Below are positions 54,730-64,000 of a DNA stretch of 64,000 nucleotides, one piece after another. Made by a program: the position numbers and the translations under genes. The stretch is taken from positions 3,146,661-3,210,660 of the forward strand of contig OX463812.1 of the NCBI GenBank assembly GCA_949825045.1, written 5' to 3'. This DNA is from Argyresthia goedartella (lineage: Eukaryota; Arthropoda; Insecta; Lepidoptera; Argyresthiidae). A model generated the notes under the pieces. That model was not told where the DNA came from. It searched no databases and saw only the letters and a program-made list of their open reading frames with translations. Every line of letters begins with the position of its first letter. Position 1 is the first letter of the stretch.

Positions 54730-55300
54730 CGTGAGAATCCTGAGGGGGATATGCCTTTGCCACGTGAGAGAAAAGAAGTGATGAAATTGGTTACTGACCT
54801 TGTCTCCGTAGGCAGGAAATCGAAAGCTCGATTCGAGACGGGAATACGGGAAAGGGGCACAGTTTGGGGTAGGATATGGAGTGAATCGAAACCTATCGTT
54901 GCTGCCGACGCTGTCGCCGGCGTGCTGCCTGCCGTGACCGTGGAGTCGCCGCTACCGATGCGACGATGTCCAATCAACCGGGATCACTTGGCCGCTGACG
55001 CGAATCTACTTACAATCAATAGCCCGACGCTATGAGGTAGATTTACACTCTGACCAGGCCCGATGCCTGTATGATAATTGGTACACCGAAATACCATCAC
55101 GGGGCCCGAGCCGCCATGTTATTCTCACCGATGAGACAGACCAAGAGAAAAATTAACCTCCAATTTTACATCTCGTTTCCGATACGAGTGACAGCTGCTA
55201 GTGCCGTTTTCGCTAGTGATGTCTCGATTACTCGCGATCGATTCGCGCAACAAAAAACCGGTGCGTTTCCGACGCATAAATATTAAACAGTGCTAATCAA
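54730..55300. other. GC-rich unique-looking block upstream of the receptor coding exons
   Basis: Composition is clearly higher in G+C than the flanks (for example GCTGCCGACGCTGTCGCCGG at 54901 and CACGGGGCCCGAGCCGCCA at 55098). It shares nothing with the repeats here. Overlapping open frames exist on both strands (54751-55035 plus, 54977-54705 minus) without a domain. It may be a non-coding 5' exon, a promoter region or an old transposon. It lies 7 kb upstream of the receptor's first coding exon. Confidence 0.3.
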
Positions 55301-56153
55301 CCCATCTTATTTGATTTTAAATGCGATCAAGACGCTTCTAATCATACTTCATTTGCCAAGTTCTGTTAAGGAGTTTAGATGTTTTGGGGGAATAGATGAA
55401 TCACAAATCCATCCAGTCAAAATCATAACACTCATTTTGGTTTTGCAGCAGTCGGGTAAAAACATACATGTTTTTAACATCACAGTAACACCTAAATCTA
55501 CACGAACAAATAAAAAAATAGGATAAAGAAATATACAAACAAAAACAGATAGAGGAAGTGAAGCATATTTGGAATACCACTTTGTTTTTTGGCTCTACTA
55601 ACTTCTGTATGACGGCTAAAATCGTGATAAAACATTAATAAGGTAGTAAAACGACCTGTTTATCGGTCTTGAAAATATCAAAAACAATTGAACATCATCA
55701 GTAGGTAAAATTTCAAGCAGAACACAAAATAGCTGAAACCTTGTCTAGAGATGTGGTGCAGGTATTTTGGTATAGTGGTATTCCAAATTGTATTCACCAT
55801 GCTTAGCTAAAAAATGTGAGGCATGATAATAAACTATCTTAGAAGAAAATATAAGTTATTGAAAACTAAATCTTATAATGTAAACAAATGAACTCAAATC
55901 ATTGCCTGCTTATTGTTGGGTATTCCAAATTACCTGCACTATACGAACTGGGTATTCCCATTTACCTTCGTCATTCTAAAATTCGGAATATTCCAAATTG
56001 TCTTCACTAATATAAAATTATATTTTATTTGTACGATACCTTATGCAAAATGAGGAGTCCGAAATAATCACCAAAACCAAATCTTTTATTTTAAACTTCT
56101 CTTATTATAATTCTAAACATTAGTTTAATCAGTTCACTTGTTTTTTTTATTAC

Positions 56154-56734
56154 TTATTTGCAATAATCACAAACGTATGAGCCGGTGTCGTAGCCAGCAC
56201 ATTCACAGTGCACCCAAAGGTCACACATGAAACACTGCACCCATGTTTCCCCCCTCTTGTCCTCGCTATACTTACCATTGCAGAAAAAACACTCTGCATC
56301 ACTACTACACATAGGTTTTACACCAAAAGAATCTTCGATTTCCCCAGACGTATCCGAGTTGCGACTATTATATGAAATTGAAGATAGGCTGTCAGAGTCA
56401 TCATTATTTATTTCAGCGAGTGCCTGTTTCCTGCTCTTTTTTCCTTTTACTTTTTTCAAATTATCTGCCTTTATCTTCTTTATTTCTTTCGTTTTTTGGT
56501 TTTCTTTTCCTTTGTTTGTTTTGTTTTCAAAGGTTTCATGTTCTTCTTTTTTATGTTCTTGCCCTTTTTGCCCTTTCCTTTATCTTTTCTGTTTTCAAAT
56601 TCTTGTTTAATCTTTTGTCTTTCCAGTTTTTCCAGGTTCTTGCTCTTTATGCCCTTTCCTTTATCTTTTCTGTTTTCCAATTCTTGTTTAGTCTTTCGTC
56701 TTTCAAGGTTTTCCAGGTTCTTGCACTTTTGCAC
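56154..56734 (-). pseudogene. C-terminus of a transposase with a PHD-type finger
   Basis: 56459-56154 gives an acidic Ser-rich stretch, then CFFCNGKYSEDKRGETWVQC, FMCDLWVHCECAGY and CDYCK before the stop. This is a C4-H-C3 PHD pattern with the conserved Trp. Just upstream, 56734-56480 in a neighbouring frame is almost all Lys, Glu, Arg and Asn, with a tandem duplication of about 26 residues (KNLENLERRKTKQELENRKD and its near copy). C-terminal PHD-like fingers of this kind close several pogo-type insect transposases. The catalytic domain is absent. Confidence 0.7.
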
Positions 56735-56829
56735 AAATTGAAAAAAACCACGATTGTTTTGTGTTTTTTTTATTTATTTTTTTTGCGATTTTGATATTTT
56801 TATTTTATAGATCATAGAAATTATATGTT

Positions 56830-57960
56830 TTTTTTTTAACTTTGTTTATTCAATAAATAAATAAGTTACATTTGTTAATACAGTAACCATGCGCTGAAAC
56901 CACTAGATTTAAGTGCGACATGGTGAGATCGCTTAACTACTCGACGGTAAGTACTTTGGATACAATAGAAACAATGTCTACATAATATCTACATACATAT
57001 CTACATATCTACTATCTATGACTATATCTATCTATGTATACATTGCTACAATTGCACTTTATTTTAAACATAACGGGAAAAGAAATATGATTTTAAGATA
57101 AATTTTCTCTTGAATATATTATTTAGTAAATTGTCTATAGTTATTTTAGGTATCTTATTTAAAATACTGGGAAGCATGTATTCCCAGGTCCGTTGGCCAT
57201 ATGTATTGTTATAGCGGGGAATAACATAGGTAGGCAAATAGGACAAAGTTCGTAGGTTTTTAGGTCTAATTTTTCTAGTTAATGAATCTATACGACCATA
57301 TTCCTCACACAGAATGGACGATTCCAGTTTATCGTATACAGTTAGTATATTACAATAGTGAAACAAACCTAGTTCGTTCTGGTTGAATTTTTGCTTTATC
57401 TTTAGAGGTACTATGGTCTTTAAAAGTCTGTGTTGCAAATCGTAAATTTTATTTATGTTAGTTTTGAATGTGCGGCCATAACTACTTAAGCAATAATTTA
57501 TAATGGAGTCTGCAAGTGATAGGTACAACATTCTCAATATGTTGAATGGTACTTTAAATTTTAGGATTTGCAACCGAGACAATATTGCCCTAAGTTTCTT
57601 ACATATATGTTCGATATGAGGTTTCCAATTAAAATTATTATCTATGATTAGGCCTAAGTAGGTATGTTGCCTAACCAGTTCCAATTTAGTACAGTTACAA
57701 ACTATAGGTCTGTTGATATCCGAATGAAAGCATTGGTGTGAGTGAGATGTAATAGAAGGCGTGGCTATTGTGTGCAAGTATGGTGAGTGGATGTGTAATA
57801 ATTTTGTTTTTTGTGCGTTAATGATTAGACCTACGTTATGTGCCCATTTGCATAACTGGTTGTAGTTGTGTTGGAGTTGTGTCTGAGCTATTGAAATATC
57901 TTTGTGTGCAGTAATTAGACAGGTGTCGTCGGCATGTATTTGTTTTATTTTTTTCGATAA
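56830..57960 (-). mobile_element. LINE fragment nested in the pogo-like element
   Basis: The frame 57777-57064 encodes the C-terminal domain: TYLGLIIDNNFNWKPHIEHI, YLSLADSIINYCLSSYG, LQHRLLKTIV, then NTYGQRTWEYMLPSILNKIP. The sequence before it (57950-57780, in other frames) reads HADDTCLITAHK, a degenerate catalytic box. It is 5'-truncated at about 57955 with an A-rich 3' end near 56835. It was inserted after the host transposon and is the youngest layer here. Confidence 0.8.
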
Positions 57961-58530
57961 AGTGAAAAATAAACAAAATATGATTTTTTTTGGGAATCAG
58001 TTCACACTTGGCCGATAATAAAATTTGTCAAGCATAATGAGTGGAGTTCTTCGTCATGCTCAGCTCGGATGATGTAAAAAATTAATTTGGAATAGTAATG
58101 GTGAACATTAATTGGAATACTGAATTCCAAATTACCATCACCCCAAGTATTCCGAATTAGCAACACGGCGTGATTCGACATAACCTCAATTTGTGGTTTA
58201 CTAAACACGCCTATCATTAAAATCACACCTAATTTGCGCAATTTAATTGTTATCTGATAACACTGCTAAACAGTGACAAAATAATACACAGGATTACACC
58301 AATAAAAACAGATTCAATGTCATACCTTATTTTTTCTTATATCGCTGCTTGCACTTTTCGGCATCTGGACGCCATATTAGAACAATGGTGGCTCCCTGTC
58401 AAAACCTAATCGTAAACTGCCAATGTCTGCTAAGAGTTTACATCCATACAATGGAAATGGCGCTACTGGTATCTCTAATACCTTGCTATTCCGAATTGCC
58501 AGCAGTATTCCAAATATGCTTCACTTCCTC

Positions 58531-59432
58531 TAACGAGATATAAAACGCGGATGTGTTTGTGTCAACAATAGCTGGTTGAATTGAATTGAACCCGCGGATT
58601 GAATTTTCAAATCAATTTAATTGGGATTCAAGTCACGTAAGTTATTCTAGCAGCCATGACGATCGATCGTATAAGTCTTTATTAGCTGATGCCCGCAACT
58701 TCATTTTTGTGTTCCTAGGAATTATCATTTTCCGAAATAGCATTGCCTTCCTTCTGGTGCAGTCGGATAATAAGTATCCCATAAGATAATATGGCTCATA
58801 AAATATCTATCTCTGCCAAATTTCATTCAAGTCTGTTCAGCCGTTTTAGTGAACAAACACACAAATATGCAAGCATCGCTACTTTCACTTTCACATAATA
58901 TTAGTTGGATTTTGACTTGTTATTTAGAAGATACCCTTCCCAATTACACTTACCAATTCCAGAAGCGTCACTTTCTAAACTTAATAATGAAACTTACCCA
59001 TAGCAACAGGACAAGAGCTATCTGATTTCAATCTGTGAGTTTGTTCCTTATTTAGTAGTTATAATTTCATATCATGTTGGTATCTATATTATAGGTATGT
59101 GCCTAATGCTCTCACGTCGTCTAATCCAAACCAATGTCAATTATAATCTCCAGCGATTTAGAATAGACTAATGTAAGCACTCACGCAAAATCACTGTTTG
59201 GAAACAGCATATCGTATTACTCGTATGCACGACACGCCTAAAACAAATATTATCTCAAATCACAGCGCCATTACAAATCAAATTAAATTTAAGGGCATCA
59301 AATTACGTTGATGCCTCCCAAGTGTGCCGAATCACAGAGCGTCGTAGACTTTCACTTCGTCCTGCTTTTCACCCAGCGGTATCGAGTTAATATACCTACC
59401 TACTATGTACTGTATTAATTTTAATCTTCTTT
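58531..59432. other. No gene recognised
   Basis: AT-rich sequence. A phrase near 58680-58880 (TAGCTGATGCCCGCAACTTC, then TGTTCAGCCGTTTTAG) resembles widely dispersed insect repeats. No gene. Confidence 0.4.
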
Positions 59433-59456
59433 CCCCCCCCCCCCCCCCCCCCCCCC
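59433..59456. repeat. Poly-C run (24 bases)
   Basis: Uninterrupted C tract directly before the SINE-D copy. Its length is likely to vary between individuals. Confidence 0.95.
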
Positions 59457-59457
59457 G

Positions 59458-59772
59458 ATTTGCCCAGCCGTGGGTCACCATAAATGTTGTCCATTAATGT
59501 CTCCACCGCGGGGGAGAGTGAATGTCTTTACCCGGATACGAGTAAAGTTGAGCAATACTCCACCACGCTGGCACTAAGTAGCGGTAGCCGGGACCTACAA
59601 CTTAACGTGTCGGCCAAAACATGGAACGTCCGATAATATTCTTAGGATAAATTACTTGTCTCATTGGTAGTAGTACCACGTATTACCATGTGGTAAGCAC
59701 CGGGATTTGAACCGACATCTCCTGCGTGAGAAGCAAGCGTGGAACCCACTAACTAGACTACGGAGCTCGTTA
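59458..59772 (-). mobile_element. SINE-D, longest copy
   Basis: On the minus strand the head CGAGCTCCGTAGTCTAGTTA (box A) and TCGGTTCAAATCCCGG (box B) lead into GTAGTACTACCAATGAGAC. The shared CACCGTG/CCAGCGTGGTGGAG phrase follows and ends by the poly-C tract. Confidence 0.75.
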
Positions 59773-60546
59773 CTGTTATAAAAGAAAATTCAATATTTAT
59801 CGTTGGATTGAAATTGAAAAGAAATTGTATTAAAATAATGTCAGAGTGGAACTCGGCTCAACTGGCTGTGGCAGGGTGGGAGTGGACTGCGTCTTCTCAA
59901 ATTACCCCCATGGGCGGAGGGCTGGCAGAAACACGGTATAAATTACAAACAAAAACACCACGATGCTATTGTTTCAAACTTCTTAAGAAAATCGTATTAA
60001 GGTAAGAAGAAAATAATAGATCACTTTTATGGGCTCATTCTTGGCCCAGCGCGCTTTCATTCTTAAAACAGGCATCAGATATCTTGAAGATTATCAGATT
60101 TCAACCAGAGTTGAAAGCCCAACTGTGAATCTGCCAACCCGTGTGGGAAAAAGCATAACTCTTTAAAGGTATGTATCTTAAGAACTTATTTATTATATAC
60201 TTAATAATTACAAAAATTGATACTTACTTAGGTACCTATATTTGTATAAGTTTAAGAAATTAGTTATTAAGGTTAAATAAAAAACTTTATAAATTTTTGC
60301 TATTCATTTTTTTCGGCGGTTTTCCTTCTTCTTCTTCTTTATTTATTATATACTTAATAATTACAAAAATATATACTTACTTAGGTACCTATACTTGTAT
60401 AAGTGTAATAAATTAGTTATTAATTACAGGTGGAAAATGTATGTAGGGTACATGCACCCTGACTATTACATTGACCCGAAAAGCAGTTTACAGGTTAAAG
60501 ACTAAATTTATTTTCGCAATAATGTTTATCTTCGAAGAATTCCTGA

Positions 60547-60548
<2 letters not shown>
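59773..60548. repeat. AT-rich spacer with an 85-bp direct duplication
   Basis: TTTATTATATACTTAATAAT starts at about 60187 and again at 60343. The copies continue through CTTACTTAGGTACCTATA to AAATTAGTTATTAA and are separated by about 70 bp that include a TTC/CTT run. No gene. Confidence 0.7.

Positions 60549-60594
<46 letters not shown>
60549..60594. repeat. (AT)23 microsatellite
   Basis: A pure AT dinucleotide run. The open frame with an Ile-Tyr repeat across it is an artefact. Confidence 0.95.
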
Positions 60595-60596
<2 letters not shown>

Positions 60597-60699
60597 AAAC
60601 CATTAGTTTATAATCTTACGTTATTCTCTCTCGTTAGTATACAAACTGTCGAAAAATTGTAAACTGTATGGTACTGCTTACGATATGCGTTAGATTATA

Positions 60700-60945
60700 A
60701 TAAAACCGTTAAATTGTGAACTTATTTAAACTTGATTTGCAAAGGAAATACCAGGGCAAACACTGCGGGAGCTTAAGTGAAGACTAGACACGCGAGCGCA
60801 GCGAAGCCCCGAATACTCTTCATGTTAGGTTGACATGTAAGAACAAAAGAAACGTAAATTGTCGGTCTGGTTTACAATTTGTCTATAGTTTACAAACTAA
60901 AGCGTTAGTCTACAAACTAACTGTTTTGAAAATCTTACGGTGACA
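60700..60945 (+). repeat. H3 palindromic cassette, arm type C
   Basis: Arms around GTTAAATTGTGAACTTATTT at the left and TTTACAATTTGTCTATAGTT at the right. The core is CAGGGCAAACACTGCGGGAG, with a hairpin at about 60782-60820 around CGAGCGCAGCGAAG. It corresponds to the split copy at 41535-42500. Confidence 0.65.
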
Positions 60946-61184
60946 TAAATATTATGTGATGAGTCATAAAAGTTCGTTTGCCAATTAGTAAAGTGGTTGC
61001 AGCAGTAAAGTTTGCAGATGCGAGCTCCCGGTGGGAAGATTTCTAACAATATGTTTTTCCATCGCTTTTATCTTACCCGACGGCTGGCTATTTGTTTTTC
61101 AGACAAGCGCAAGTTTGCTGTAAACCTAGACTGATTTCCCTCAACATCGCAAAACATTAAAAAGTACACAGCGAAACCATTTTT

Positions 61185-62575
61185 AGGGTTCCGTAGAGAA
61201 ACAAGGAAACCTTATAGTTTCGTCAAGTCTGTCTGTCTATCCGTCCGTCCGTCCGTCCGACCGTCCGTCCAACCATCCGTCCGTCCGTGTGTCACAGCAA
61301 CTTGATTCAGAAACTATTAGGACTACACAGTTGAAACTTGGTATGTAGATTGGTAAAAATTGAAAAATTAAAATAATTAAAGGAGGCTCCCCGATACATG
61401 GAACTGAAACCAATAGTTATTTGTGTCAAAAGGGAGCAAAATTATGTATTTACGGCGAGGGCGGTACATTGAATCCAGAGTGAAGGTAAGGATTCTACGA
61501 TAGAATCCTGAGCGCAGCGAGGCATTCTAAGTTAGAATCCTGAGCGTAACGAAGGATTCAAGCGTTAACGCCCATGACGAAAATAATTTTGCTCCTGAGT
61601 GACACATACAACTTTTCATACTGACTATGAGGAAAATTTTAATTGAATGCTCTAAAAAAATTAAATAACTATACTTTCAATTATACTTTCTACACTTTTA
61701 CAGTAATCTAACAACGAAAAAAAACTTTTTTTATAATGTTGGATTGTGAAGGATTAGGGAAAGCTCACCACAGATAAAATATTCCTGTGTACTTTTACTA
61801 ATGAGTAAAAATAATCGAATCGAATATTACAATGCTTTCGGATGTCAATATTCATTATATCACAATAACAGTCATCGATAGTTTTGATTTCAGTAAAACA
61901 AATAATTTATTGTGACATTTTTTTTTATTACGAATAATTCATAAATTTTCATATAACATTGTTAAAGTTAAAACTTGAAACATGTTCGTTTTTAATCGAC
62001 TACGTCGTCGTAGTCGATTGTAATGTAATTTCATAATTACATTCGATTATTTGAATCTGTGTTCAATAGCTACATTGCGTAAAAGCTGCATGCCAATGAA
62101 TAAATTAAAAAAGTAGCTTAAACAGAAAATTAGCATTTCGCTCCCTCTCGTCGTGGAGCAAAACTTACTTTTCAGAATGAAAGGTGTAAAAAAATATTTT
62201 TTCATCAAACCTATATATGTGGGGTGCCTGCGTATAGGTCTTTAAAAAAGGTTGTTGAGATTCCTGAAACCAATTTTCCTCAAAAGTAAATCGTTAAAGA
62301 GACACCTTCCAAAGTGGAAAAATGTGTGTGTCCCCCTCTAAATTTTAAAGTAAGAGAGTGAAAATCTACAAAAAATACATGCAGTGTATATCAACACAAA
62401 ATAAAATAAGCAGTTGTTAAGATTTTTTTTTGTTAAAAACCGCAAAGATAACTTTGTCATTCATACAAACACTATGAAAAACAAAGTTACAACACAAACA
62501 TCCAGTCACATAACTACTTGCTACAACGGAACCCTTCATGGGCATGTCCGACTCGTACTTGGCCACTTTTTCCAT
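61185..62575 (-). repeat. Lepidopteran-type GTCCGTCC repeat with a nested H2 copy
   Basis: The ends are AGGGTTCCGTAGAGAAAC at 61187 with a GTCC-rich run at 61240-61290, and CCGACTCGTACTTGGCCAC at 62550-62568. An H2 unit (61416-62190) splits it. Outside H2, the text TTTTTCATCAAACC...TGTGGGGTGCC belongs to the outer repeat. Confidence 0.65.
61416..62190 (+). repeat. Palindromic repeat family H2, copy 3
   Basis: Starts GTTATTTGTGTCAAAAGGGA and ends with the hairpin TTTCGCTCC...GGAGCAAAA. Loops TGAGCGCAGCGAG and TGAGCGTAACGAA are present between GAATCC/GGATTC-type stems. A single copy, unlike the dimer at 3141-4628. Confidence 0.85.
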
Positions 62576-62857
62576 TGTTGTGGCTGAGGCACAATTGGTC
62601 CCGCGTTTAAGCAGTTATACAAAGTAGCATACATTATATTAACCTATATTATTTCACTTTCCTCTAGGAATGCATAAAATAAATTAATTACCCATTTGCC
62701 TCCCACTCTCTATCAAAGAAAGACAAACATATTGACGAAGGGGTAAATTAAACAATTAACAATCGTAACAGACAGCTTAATTCCTAATTACAGTACAGAC
62801 TCTTGTAAGCAACATTATTGTATCCTTACAGAACCTTAGAGGTACCTATAAGATATG

Positions 62858-63110
62858 TACGACGACCCGAATAGCCGAGTCGGCAGTGACCCTGCTTTTG
62901 AAGCCAAGGGTCCTGGGTTCGAGTCCCGGTGGGGGCAAATATTTGTTTGATGAGAACGGATGTTTGTACCCTAGTCATGGTTGTTTATCTGTCTAAGTAT
63001 AATATTTATCTATATAAGTATGTGTATCGTTGTCTAGTACCCAAGATACAGGGAATCCTAGTTTGTGCTAGATCAATCTGTGTCATTATAGTGTCCAAGG
63101 TATTATTATT
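62858..63110 (+). mobile_element. SINE-B copy
   Basis: The head CGACCCGAATAGCCGAGTCG and box B GGGTTCGAGTCCCGG, then GGGGGCAAATATTTGTTTGA. The body matches the minus-strand copy at 45090-45345. Confidence 0.85.
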
Positions 63111-63200
63111 ATGTTGTTATTATTATGTTGTCGTAGAATTAATTGGTCATGACCATTTCACAAAATGGTCAGAAAGGGTTGAATTTGATGAAACATGTCT

Positions 63201-63641
63201 TTTTGACTGCTACATAATGGAGGGCATTAATACTCGAGAGTGGGTTTATGAAACGAGCCGAAGGCGAGTTTCATAATAATATCACTCGAGAGTTTTAATG
63301 CCTAATTATGTACAGTTACATACACTAGTTTATCTACACACATATCAAAAGCTCTCTTTGATGTGTTCAGGAACCGCATGTTTGACCGGCATTGTGGCTC
63401 TGCAGTTGTTTAGCTTGTTCGGTAGTACCAACTTCACAGACAAACTAGGGGCGGCACGCAGGCGGGCGTCGGCGTTCGAAATTTGAATGTAATAATATGT
63501 AGAAAAACTACACATTATGGTCATAATGTGTAATTTTTCAGATAAGAAATGAGTTTTTACCAAGTAGTTTAACATTATGCTAATCGCAACGTGCGGTTTT
63601 TGTACGCAGTAAAGAGAGTTTATGATACGTGTGTAGATAAA
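63201..63641 (+). repeat. Palindromic repeat family H1, copy 4
   Basis: Complete copy: outer hairpin 63222-63302, inverted repeats at about 63318-63346 and 63612-63641, and inner arms ACACATTATG / CATAATGTGT as in copy 1. Short open frames across it (63298-63486 and similar) are not conserved between copies. Confidence 0.85.
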
Positions 63642-63689
63642 AGCATTTATCTTCAGTACTACCTAATGATTTTTGTGATATACATGTCG

Positions 63690-63780
63690 AACTAACACGA
63701 AGACTATTCGGGGGCTTCGCTGCGCTCGCCCCCTTTAGTCTCCGCCTAAGCTTCCGCAGCGTTTTTCCCTAAAGAATTCT
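63690..63780 (-). repeat. H3 cassette core fragment
   Basis: On the minus strand the hairpin AGACTAAAGGGGG / CCCCCGAATAGTCT has loop CGAGCGCAGCGAAG (63702-63742). It is preceded by the family core (GGGAAAAACGCTGCGGAAGC). The arms are not recognisable. Confidence 0.6.
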
Positions 63781-64000
63781 TCGTTCAATGAAAGTTCTTA
63801 TTCAACGATAGTTGACCATTTCATGATTTATAATTAGGGCCTATTTCATAGTTATGTTATAGTAAACCTTATGTGCCAAATAAATCGAATTTGTAAAAAA
63901 TATACAACTTATCCTTCAGATAAGGGTCATACATAACATAACTTGTCAAACAAGCCGTTAATACAAGTAACTCAGGTATCAAAAAAACGTTAATAAACTA
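63781..64000. other. No gene recognised
   Basis: AT-rich end of the window. Confidence 0.5.

Larger units (their letters stand above)
55552..58530. mobile_element. Pogo-like DNA transposon with perfect terminal repeats
   Basis: Bounded by identical inverted ends starting GAGGAAGTGAAGCATATTTG and running at least 26 bp, with TA on both sides, so length is 2,979 bp. Inside, a motif near TATTCCAAATT recurs in both orientations close to the ends (about 55790, 55920, 55990, 58085-58150, 58490-58510). The only recognisable gene part is a Lys-rich and PHD-finger C-terminus on the minus strand (56734-56154). Most of the transposase is missing, and a LINE (56830-57960) sits inside. The TA target and C-terminal PHD point to the Tc1/mariner-pogo superfamily by inference. 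Confidence 0.82.

Noticed and set aside
54705..55035. Two overlapping genes in the GC-rich block
   Set aside because: Frames of 90-94 codons on opposite strands with no domain; high GC alone lowers stop-codon frequency.
56227..56794. Phe/Leu-rich membrane-like frames on the plus strand
   Set aside because: They are the antisense of the Lys/Glu-rich transposase tail; AAA/AAG codons read as TTT/CTT in reverse.
58002..58241. Possible transposase piece upstream in the pogo-like element
   Set aside because: The 79-residue frame has no DDE or helix-turn-helix motif and lies across the subterminal repeats.
60471..60662. Small protein with an Ile-Tyr repeat
   Set aside because: Produced by the (AT)23 microsatellite.

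Overview
The window is nuclear DNA of an insect, most likely a moth or butterfly. The base composition is AT-rich. Genes are split by introns full of transposons, several tRNA-headed SINE families are present, and the LINE, Ty3/gypsy, maT-mariner and pogo-type relics match what is usual in Lepidoptera. No bacterial or organellar genes were seen.

One host gene is recognisable, on the minus strand. Four exons (47741-47053, 46591-46449, 45526-45356, 2183-2039) encode about the first 358 residues of a family C G-protein-coupled receptor of the metabotropic glutamate receptor group. They cover a signal peptide, a long His-rich spacer and half of the Venus-flytrap ligand domain. The pocket keeps residues that hold an amino-acid backbone but lacks the Arg that holds the glutamate side chain. 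That points to the insect mXR/mangetout branch rather than the true glutamate receptor. Exons 3 and 4 are separated by a 43.2-kb intron that starts with GC instead of GT. The rest of the receptor lies beyond the low-coordinate end.

Nearly everything else is transposon-derived and mostly inside that intron. By region: 0.4-6 kb has palindromic repeats, including a tandem dimer, and LINE scraps. 7.3-17.3 kb has several copies of one LINE family plus other LINEs and SINEs. 18.5-21.2 kb has minisatellite-like and nested repeats. 21.3-27.1 kb has a dead maT mariner directly abutting a two-ORF LINE that looks intact. 28.9-35.5 kb has a Tc1-like relic, gypsy gag and integrase pieces split by a LINE, a decayed gypsy pol and a complete 3' LTR carrying a 19-bp repeat array. 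35.9-45 kb has LINE and SINE fragments and palindromic cassettes. Beyond the receptor's first coding exon (47.7-64 kb) there are more palindromic cassettes, a 2.98-kb pogo-like transposon with perfect terminal inverted repeats and a nested LINE, SINEs and simple repeats.

The most unusual signal is structural. Several otherwise different repeat families carry hairpins whose loop is close to GAGCGNAGCGA while the stems differ but stay complementary. Within two families, stems differ between copies by paired, compensating changes, and some copies have lost exactly one hairpin or hairpin arm.
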